6,385 nt of DNA from Phycisphaerales bacterium. GTDB taxonomy: Bacteria > Planctomycetota > Phycisphaerae > Phycisphaerales > SM1A02. Under the pieces are notes generated by a model. That model made no database searches. It was not told where the DNA came from and worked only from the letters and a program-made list of their open reading frames with translations. Below, in pieces: positions 1-5,101 of the stretch (the stretch's first letter is position 1; each line of letters begins with the position of its first letter). The stretch is from positions 1 to 6,385 of the forward strand of contig DOVP01000234.1 in the NCBI GenBank assembly GCA_003520025.1, read 5' to 3'. The position numbers were made by a program, and so were the translations under genes.

Positions 1-42
1 ACTTCACACACCCCCCCACTTCACGCCCCCTACCTACTTCAT
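1..42. repeat. Three short ACTTCA direct repeats upstream of the transporter gene
   Basis: The hexamer ACTTCA occurs at 1-6, 18-23 and 36-41, separated by C-rich runs (seven C at 11-17, five C at 26-30). The copies start 17 and 18 bases apart, just under two helical turns, and lie 40-80 bp upstream of the transporter start. They could be a direct-repeat regulatory site or simply low-complexity sequence. The first copy touches the window edge, so the array may be longer. No clear -35/-10 promoter pair could be called here. Confidence 0.25.
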
Positions 43-80
43 GGGCAGAAGAATAGGTCCCCTCGATACACTGCCTACCA

Positions 81-989
81 ATGGCCCATGGGACCAAACT
101 CGTCATTTATGCGGCGCTCGTCGGCAATGCCCTGATTGCGGCGACAAAGTTTGTCGCCGCGGCAGTCACGGGCTCGGCAGCGATGATGGCGGAGGGGATT
201 CACTCGCTGGTCGATACCGGTAATCAGGTGCTGCTGCTGCACGGGATGCGGCGAGCAAAGAAGCCTGCCGATACCCGCTTCCCGTTTGGGCATGGCAAGG
301 AGATCTACTTCTGGTCATTTGTCGTCGCCATCATGGTGTTTGCGCTCGGCTCGGGCGTGTCCATCTATGAGGGCGTCCACCGGGTCCTGCATCCAGAGGT
401 CGTCACCGACCCGGTCGTCAATTACATCGTGCTCGCCCTTGCGTTCGCGTTCGAGGGAGCCGCGTGGTGGATGGCGTGGCGAGAGTTCAGTCGTCAACGA
501 CGAGGGCGGGGGATTGCCGAAACAGTGCAAACGTCCAAAGACCCGACGACATTCGTCGTGCTGTTTGAGGACTCCGCGGCGCTGCTGGGTCTCATCGTGG
601 CGGCCGTGGGCCTGGTCCTCAGTCAGGTGCTCGAGATGCCCGTCTTCGATGGAATCGCATCGATCGGAATCGGGATCATTCTGGCCCTCACCGCCATCTG
701 GCTCGCCGTGCGGACGAAGTCACTGCTGATCGGCGAAGCCGCCGAGCCGGCGTTGGTTGCCGATGTCACCAGACGAGCCGGGGCCCTGCCTGCCGTCGTT
801 GCGGTCAACGAGGTACTCACGCTGCATATGGGGCCGGACTATGTGCTGCTGAACATCAGTGTCGATTTCGCGGATGACCTGCCCGTGGGCGATATCGAGC
901 AGGCCATCGAAGCACTCACCCGAGAAATCAGGGCTGCCCACCCGCGGATTCAAAGGGTGTTCATAGAGGCTGAGAGCCGCCCCTCCTAG
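81..989 (+). CDS. Cation diffusion facilitator (CDF) family metal transporter
   Basis: This 302-residue inner-membrane protein is a CDF-family divalent metal transporter, probably exporting Zn2+ or a similar ion by proton antiport. About six hydrophobic helices fill residues 8-212: the metal-site helix carries H41-S-L-V-D45-T-G-N-Q, followed by the conserved F69-G-H-G-K-E loop. The fifth helix has E163-D164 in L-F-E-D-S-A-A-L-L-G rather than the HxxxD of E. coli YiiP. Residues 215-302 are the cytoplasmic C-terminal domain (ending R-V-F-I-E-A-E-S), which normally dimerises. This pattern fits the ZnT9/SLC30A9-like branch; the exact metal cannot be read from sequence. The length is usual for the family. 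ATG at 81 is the only plausible start, because an in-frame TAG lies at 54-56 with no ATG, GTG or TTG between; there is no clear Shine-Dalgarno sequence. The protease gene follows after 65 bp on the same strand, so cotranscription is possible. Confidence 0.93.
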   Translation: MAHGTKLVIYAALVGNALIAATKFVAAAVTGSAAMMAEGIHSLVDTGNQVLLLHGMRRAKKPADTRFPFGHGKEIYFWSFVVAIMVFALGSGVSIYEGVHRVLHPEVVTDPVVNYIVLALAFAFEGAAWWMAWREFSRQRRGRGIAETVQTSKDPTTFVVLFEDSAALLGLIVAAVGLVLSQVLEMPVFDGIASIGIGIILALTAIWLAVRTKSLLIGEAAEPALVADVTRRAGALPAVVAVNEVLTLHMGPDYVLLNISVDFADDLPVGDIEQAIEALTREIRAAHPRIQRVFIEAESRPS

Positions 990-1045
990 AACCGCGACCA
1001 ATCCGGACAAAGCCCCTTGCCCAGCACCTCATCTGCTGCTCCAAT

Positions 1046-1052
1046 GAGGGGA
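1046..1052 (+). promoter_or_regulatory. Ribosome binding site of the metalloprotease gene
   Basis: The purine run GAGGGGA lies 2 bases before the ATG at 1055 and 5 bases before the ATG at 1058. The spacing suits the second methionine slightly better, so either of the two adjacent ATG codons may be used. CCTCAT at 1027-1032 is complementary to ATGAGG at 1044-1049 and could fold over this site with an 11-base loop. Confidence 0.6.
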
Positions 1053-1054
1053 CC

Positions 1055-3685
1055 ATGATGATTCTGAATATCGCTGTGATGGCAGCCAGCATTGGCTCAG
1101 CCTCTCCCCTCGTTCCGCACGAAAGCAAACCGGGCATCTACACGTTCGACGCGATTGCGGCCAGTCAGTTGCCGCTGGACGACATCACGCTGACCATGCG
1201 CATCGGCGAGCAGACGTGCCAATTCGAACTTGAGCGGTTCACCGTCACCGATGAGCAAACTCGCTTTCTGCTCGGAAGCCGCGGCGGCAAAGATCGCCTA
1301 ATGCCCTTTGATCCCACCTCGGTCATCCTGCTCCGCGGATCTGCTGGCATGCCGGAGAGTGAAGTGTTCCTCGCCATGAGCCCGCATGGCGTCATCGGCA
1401 CGGCCAGCCTGCCGGATGGCTCATGGGCGCTGACCCCAGGCGATGGCAGCCGCGGTCTTGCCGCCACCGATCTCAGTTGGCACCAACTCGCCGCTGGCGA
1501 GCGGCCGCCGCTGGGTGTGCCGGTCTGCGGGGCGACGCTCGGCGCCGCTCCCCCGCCGCTTCGCAGCCTCGATCTGAATCAGGATCGGCTCCGACTCGAC
1601 CTCGCCGTGGAAACCGACTTTGAGTATCTGGAGTTGTTCTCGGGCGACACGATCGCAGCCGCGGAGTACCTCGTGGCGATGTATGGCGCCGTGGCAATGG
1701 TGTACGAACGCGATGTCGACATCGAGATGGTGCTCGTGTGGTCCCGCCTCTGGGAAACGTCCGACGACCTGTTCAACGATGACGATCCACTCGTGCCGTT
1801 CAGAGACTACTGGAACAAGAACATGGGTGACATTGATCGCGATCTCGCCCAGTTCCTGACAGGTCGCACCAACCTTCCATACGGCGGTGTCGCCTGGGTG
1901 TCGGCAACCTGCGGCGACCATGCTTACTCTGTATCCGGGTACACGCTGGGGTCTTTCTACTCGGCGACCAAACCAGCCTTCGGCAACTGGGACATCAACG
2001 TTGCGGCTCATGAACTCGGGCACAACTGCGGCACGTACCACACACACGATTACGAAATCGACAACTGCGCCGGTGGCGATATCAACCGCGGCTCGATCAT
2101 GAGTTACTGCCACACAACCACGGGCGGCAACGCCAACATCGATCTGCGATTCCACGAAATCACGCAGGCGGCCATGCGGGAACATGTCGACGAGTCTCCG
2201 TGCCTGATTCCGGACTGCAACGGCAACGGCGATGATGATGCGATCGACATCACGTCCGGGGCCAGTGTCGATATCAATTCCAATGGCGTGCCAGACGAAT
2301 GCGAAGATTGCAACGGTAACTGGATCTTCGATGATGTCGATATCGCCAGCGGCAGCAGTCTCGATCTCGACGCAAATGGTGTTCCTGATGAGTGCCAGCC
2401 CGACTGCAACGGCAACAGCCAACCCGACACCTTCGACATCTCCGAAGGCACCAGCATCGACCTGTGGGGAAATGGCGTCCCGGATGAGTGCGAAACCGAT
2501 TGCGACAGCGACGGACAGAGTGACTACAACCAGATTCAGAGCAACATGGACCTCGATCTCAACCGCAACGCCATCCTCGATGCGTGCGAAGACTGCGATA
2601 GCGACGGCACACCGGATCACCTGCAACTCGCCGGCGGAAGCGCCTTGTGGATTGCGGGCACAACCAATGGTGAAGCACAGGCCTTTCACGCCTCCAGCGG
2701 CGTTCCGATTGCGTCCGCCTCGGGCGATTCCGTCACAGAAGCCAATGACCTTCGGGTGATCGACGGCGAAGTGCTTATCTCTGACTTCACCAACAATCGA
2801 GTCGCCATCTTCGATCGGACAAGCGGCGTCCATGTCGACGATCTCACGGGAGGGCTTCTCGGACCGGACGGCATGGCGACGAACGCCGCGGGCGAACTGC
2901 TCGTCGTCTCACGCGGCACCAGCAGCGTCGAGCGATTCGACGTGATGAGCCGCACGCACCTCGGCACACTGATTGCCAGCGGCGAAGGCGGCCTGCTCGA
3001 TCCCCATGCCATTCTCGTACTCTCCGACGGACACATCCTCGTCAGCACCGATGAAGATGCGGTTCTGGAGTTCACCGGTGGCGGCGAGTTCGTGCAGGAA
3101 CTCATTTCTCCGGACGCCTTCGGACTCGTCTGGATCCGCGGTATGGCCGAGCGGCCAAGTGGCGCCATTCTGATCACGAGCAGCAAGAACAACGCCATCC
3201 ACGAATTCGATCGTGATACCGGTGATTCGCTCGGCCGCTGGGATCGCGGCGGACTCGAAGAGGGCTACTGGGGACTCGGTCGCCCATGGTCGATTCGCAT
3301 CGGCCCGGATGGCGACGTGTATGTATCGACCTTCGAAGCGAATACGGCGGTGCAGGTCTACGAAGAGTCGACCGGTCTCTTCAAACGCCGGTATTACATT
3401 CTCTCACAACTCATCCCGGGGCCAACCGGTTTCGATTTTGCGCCTCCCGCCGATGACGACTGCGACGGAAACCTCGTTCTCGACTCCTGCGATATCGCGG
3501 AAGGGACACACACTGATGCCAATGAAAACGGTATCCCAGATGTGTGCGAGTGCGATGCAGATCACACCGGCGACGGCGTCGTCGGCGTGGACGATCTGCT
3601 GTACGTCACGGCGAACTGGGGCAGCCCCTTCGGCGCCGATGACCTGCTGACGGTCATTGCCAGTTGGGGTGGGTGCGGAGGCTGA
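1055..3685 (+). CDS. Secreted multidomain M12-like (reprolysin-type) metalloprotease with Ca-type repeats, beta-propeller and dockerin-like tail
   Basis: This is an 876-residue predicted secreted zinc endopeptidase. A short hydrophobic leader (1-17, possible cleavage after G-S-A) precedes a propeptide-like region (about 22-175) with a candidate cysteine switch, V-P-V-C158-G. The catalytic domain (about 178-383) has the metzincin motif H319-E320-L-G-H323-N-C-G-T-Y-H329 and a Met-turn S-I-M349-S-Y. Four 30-residue D-C-N-G-N ... P-D-E-C repeats (387-511) and one partial repeat follow. A beta-propeller-like region (about 530-795) shows five or so blade motifs such as V-L-I-S-D-F and V-Y-V-S-T-F. 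A further repeat (802-831) leads to a shortened dockerin-like tail (832-876). The substrate is unknown. Zinc hydrolysis of peptide bonds follows from the intact active site; calcium binding by the repeats is inferred from their acidic DxNxNG loops. The leader has no positive charge, which makes its signal-peptide call weaker, but no upstream in-frame ATG offers a better start. Confidence 0.9.
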   Translation: MMILNIAVMAASIGSASPLVPHESKPGIYTFDAIAASQLPLDDITLTMRIGEQTCQFELERFTVTDEQTRFLLGSRGGKDRLMPFDPTSVILLRGSAGMPESEVFLAMSPHGVIGTASLPDGSWALTPGDGSRGLAATDLSWHQLAAGERPPLGVPVCGATLGAAPPPLRSLDLNQDRLRLDLAVETDFEYLELFSGDTIAAAEYLVAMYGAVAMVYERDVDIEMVLVWSRLWETSDDLFNDDDPLVPFRDYWNKNMGDIDRDLAQFLTGRTNLPYGGVAWVSATCGDHAYSVSGYTLGSFYSATKPAFGNWDINVAAHELGHNCGTYHTHDYEIDNCAGGDINRGSIMSYCHTTTGGNANIDLRFHEITQAAMREHVDESPCLIPDCNGNGDDDAIDITSGASVDINSNGVPDECEDCNGNWIFDDVDIASGSSLDLDANGVPDECQPDCNGNSQPDTFDISEGTSIDLWGNGVPDECETDCDSDGQSDYNQIQSNMDLDLNRNAILDACEDCDSDGTPDHLQLAGGSALWIAGTTNGEAQAFHASSGVPIASASGDSVTEANDLRVIDGEVLISDFTNNRVAIFDRTSGVHVDDLTGGLLGPDGMATNAAGELLVVSRGTSSVERFDVMSRTHLGTLIASGEGGLLDPHAILVLSDGHILVSTDEDAVLEFTGGGEFVQELISPDAFGLVWIRGMAERPSGAILITSSKNNAIHEFDRDTGDSLGRWDRGGLEEGYWGLGRPWSIRIGPDGDVYVSTFEANTAVQVYEESTGLFKRRYYILSQLIPGPTGFDFAPPADDDCDGNLVLDSCDIAEGTHTDANENGIPDVCECDADHTGDGVVGVDDLLYVTANWGSPFGADDLLTVIASWGGCGG
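2213..2650 (+). repeat. Protein-level tandem repeats: four full 30-residue Cys/Asp repeats plus a partial fifth
   Basis: Within the metalloprotease, full repeats cover residues 387-416, 418-447, 450-479 and 482-511, each starting D-C and ending in C, each exactly 30 residues, with 1-2 residue spacers. Each has two acidic loops of the type D-x-N/D-x-N/D-G, the second usually followed by V-P-D-E-C. They resemble thrombospondin type 3 or EF-hand-like calcium loops. Copy four is the most degenerate (N-R-N-A-I-L-D-A-C). A fifth copy begins at D513-C514 and matches only through about residue 532, where the propeller starts. The DNA copies differ in many codons, so they are not recent duplications. 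Confidence 0.85.
3458..3547 (+). repeat. Isolated sixth copy of the Cys/Asp repeat, after the propeller
   Basis: Residues 802-831 of the metalloprotease (D-C-D-G-N-L-V-L-D-S-C ... N-G-I-P-D-V-C) are a complete 30-residue copy of the repeat found at 2213-2587, separated from the array by about 270 residues of beta-propeller. It carries an additional cysteine at residue 812 and leads straight into the dockerin-like tail. Confidence 0.85.
3548..3682 (+). other. Dockerin-like C-terminal tail of the metalloprotease, second loop missing
   Basis: Residues 832-876 form the tail. The first half has a canonical dockerin/EF-hand loop: D836, T838, D840-G841 and D847 at positions 1, 3, 5-6 and 12, followed by L-L-Y-V-T-A-N-W-G. 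The second half keeps A-D-D-L-L-T-V-I-A-S-W-G but lacks the preceding D-x-N-x-D-G residues, so only one calcium loop is complete. Cysteines 833 and 874 bracket the unit and could pair. In Planctomycetes such tails are common on secreted proteins; their exact role (anchoring or assembly) is not established by this sequence. Confidence 0.7.
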
Positions 3686-3689
3686 TCAC

Positions 3690-4991
3690 TTATCCGCCGG
3701 GTTTGCAGCGCTTACATGGGCGTTTGCCTGCCTCTTCCGCTTCCGCAATGGAGGCGAATTCCACCACATTGTGATCGGAAATCTTCTTGACGCTTCCACA
3801 AGTTGCAGTGTGGAAGACTTTGCTTCGCTTTGATGCGACAAAGGCCCCATCGCCAGCAGGTGCAGCTGGCTTGCTTTGCGGCTTGGGTGCGGATGCAGCG
3901 GACTTGGGTGTGGACCGTTCGACCTTTGAAGCGGCAAGCGCCGTTCGCATGGCTTCACGTGGCCAAGGCGTTGCCGCAACCGTGGCCCCAGCCCCTTCAC
4001 GAGGCACCAGATCGATGGCGATCGGATAGTGGTCCGAGGCGTATCCCGAGGGAATCGGATCGTTCCGCCAGTCGTAGTCCTCAGCGGACGTACCTTTGAC
4101 GAAGCCACTGCCGCTTACCAGTTCGCCAATCGCGGCGTGGTTGAGTAGCAGGAAGTCGATCACACGACCGCTTGTGTGCGTCTGTCGCAATGGAGAGGCG
4201 TAGCCATGCCCGAGATCCGTCCGGAGCGTCATGGAATCCACCATGCCGCCATCGCGATAGACCTGCATTGAGCGATCCCACGGCTGCGCGTTGAAGTCGC
4301 CGAGGATGATGATGTTGTGGTCGGGGTCCAATTTCTGAAGGTCCGCCACGTAGTCCATGATCTGGAGCGCCTCGGCTTCACGGTGCCAGCGGTTTCGTCC
4401 TGCCTTGTGGTGCAGGGTGAAGAGACTCAACTCGTAGCCACTTGGTGTTTGCACGGTGGCGAAGAGCGGGCTTCGCTGGAACGAAATCTGATCGGCATCT
4501 GCGGGAATTTCATCCCAGCCGCCACCGGTGCGGTTGACCTTGGTGAGGTCGGCCTCCGGCCACGTTTTGGTTTTGGTGATGGGGAATCGGCTCAGTAGGC
4601 TCTGCTCACAGCCGCGGTAGTAGCCGACGTCCTCGGAGGCCACGTAGTCGTAGCCCATGTCAGCGAGGTATTTGTCACGAAATGAAGTAATGGCCTCAAG
4701 CGACTCGACTTCCTCGAGCCCGATGATGTCGGCATCCATGGCGCGAATAGCATCGGCGAGTTCCTGGCAACGCTCATCGGAGGTTGGACCGGGATTCGTT
4801 CCAAAGTCATCGTACTCACCTTCAAGCGACGGATCGTTCGCTTGATCGAAGTAGTTGAGCATGTTGTACGAAGCAATTCGAATCGTGCCGTCGAGACGCG
4901 GCATCGCTTCGGTGAGACCATACTTGTGATGTGGGGAGGGGGCTGCAAGCAATGCGGCGACGATGAGGGTCGAGATGAGCATGAGGGCCAT
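3690..4991 (-). CDS. Secreted endonuclease/exonuclease/phosphatase (EEP) family protein with C-terminal Ada-like zinc-binding module
   Basis: This 433-residue predicted exported protein starts with a hydrophobic leader (about 3-17). Residues 36-329 form an EEP/DNase I-like domain with the expected active-site signatures: S-Y-N43-M-L-N, G-L-E-E94-V-E, L-H-H195-K, G-D232-F-N234-A, R-V-I-D279-F and S-D320-H321-Y-P. It should therefore cleave phosphodiester or phosphomonoester bonds with a divalent metal; nucleic acid is the likely substrate but a phosphatase role is possible. An Ala/Pro/Ser/Lys linker (330-382) leads to an Ada-like zinc module (384-431). The ATG at 4991 has no visible Shine-Dalgarno sequence. 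An in-frame TGA lies upstream and the only other potential initiator between is a CTG, which would add an Arg to an otherwise uncharged leader. The gene converges on the metalloprotease with a 4-base gap and lies downstream of ctaE on the same strand, 110 bp away. Confidence 0.9.
   Translation of the reverse strand: MALMLISTLIVAALLAAPSPHHKYGLTEAMPRLDGTIRIASYNMLNYFDQANDPSLEGEYDDFGTNPGPTSDERCQELADAIRAMDADIIGLEEVESLEAITSFRDKYLADMGYDYVASEDVGYYRGCEQSLLSRFPITKTKTWPEADLTKVNRTGGGWDEIPADADQISFQRSPLFATVQTPSGYELSLFTLHHKAGRNRWHREAEALQIMDYVADLQKLDPDHNIIILGDFNAQPWDRSMQVYRDGGMVDSMTLRTDLGHGYASPLRQTHTSGRVIDFLLLNHAAIGELVSGSGFVKGTSAEDYDWRNDPIPSGYASDHYPIAIDLVPREGAGATVAATPWPREAMRTALAASKVERSTPKSAASAPKPQSKPAAPAGDGAFVASKRSKVFHTATCGSVKKISDHNVVEFASIAEAEEAGKRPCKRCKPGG
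3699..3842 (-). other. Ada-like zinc-binding domain fused to the nuclease
   Basis: Residues 384-431 of the EEP protein match the pattern of the metal-binding N-terminal part of the Ada DNA-repair protein: F-V-A-S-K-R-S-K-V-F-H394-T-A-T-C398, then N-V-V-E-F, A-E-A-E-E-A-G, and R-P-C426-K-R-C429-K-P. Ada uses four cysteines with the spacing C-x3-C ... C-x2-C. Here the first is replaced by H394, giving a likely His-Cys3 zinc site. The Ada methyl acceptor is Cys38, which aligns with H394, so methyl-phosphotriester repair is not expected. A structural or nucleic-acid-binding role is more likely. Related modules appear at the ends of bacterial secreted nucleases. Confidence 0.8.
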
Positions 4992-5027
4992 GGTAAGGGA
5001 AAAAGGCCAGAACCCGCGCAGGAATAC

Positions 5028-5045
5028 ACATCAACACGTTGATGT
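5028..5045. promoter_or_regulatory. 18-bp inverted repeat upstream of the EEP gene, candidate operator
   Basis: The arms ACATCAAC (5028-5035) and GTTGATGT (5038-5045) are perfectly complementary and separated by two bases. The site lies 36 bp before the EEP start codon in the only sizeable intergenic space of the window. A two-base loop is too tight for a good RNA hairpin, so a binding site for a dimeric DNA-binding regulator is the better reading. There is no T-run to suggest a terminator for ctaE. No convincing promoter hexamers were found beside it. Confidence 0.4.
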
Positions 5046-5101
5046 ACACCGCTGGCCGCATACGGCACCTAGTCCCGTTCTACGCCATCATGCAAAGTGA
5101 T

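Noticed and set aside
286..729. 147-codon plus-strand frame inside the transporter gene
   Set aside because: Ser/Arg-rich out-of-frame translation of a well-recognised CDF gene; typical shadow of GC-rich coding DNA.
2213..2650. Tandem DNA repeat or mobile element
   Set aside because: The repetition is at protein level; nucleotide copies differ at many codon positions, so it is domain repetition rather than a DNA repeat element.
1421..2833. Long open frame of 470 codons on the minus strand, antisense to the metalloprotease
   Set aside because: Its predicted protein is a monotonous I/V/A pattern that mirrors the Asp/Asn-rich repeats on the plus strand. It has no recognisable domain, while the plus strand has an intact zinc motif, Met-turn and repeats.
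3675..3697. Bidirectional terminator between the convergent genes
   Set aside because: Only a 5-bp stem with a 13-base loop, no G/C-rich extension and no T-run on either strand.
5054..5068. GCCG-CATA-CGGC mini-hairpin as a ctaE terminator
   Set aside because: A four-base stem with no T-run is not enough evidence for termination.
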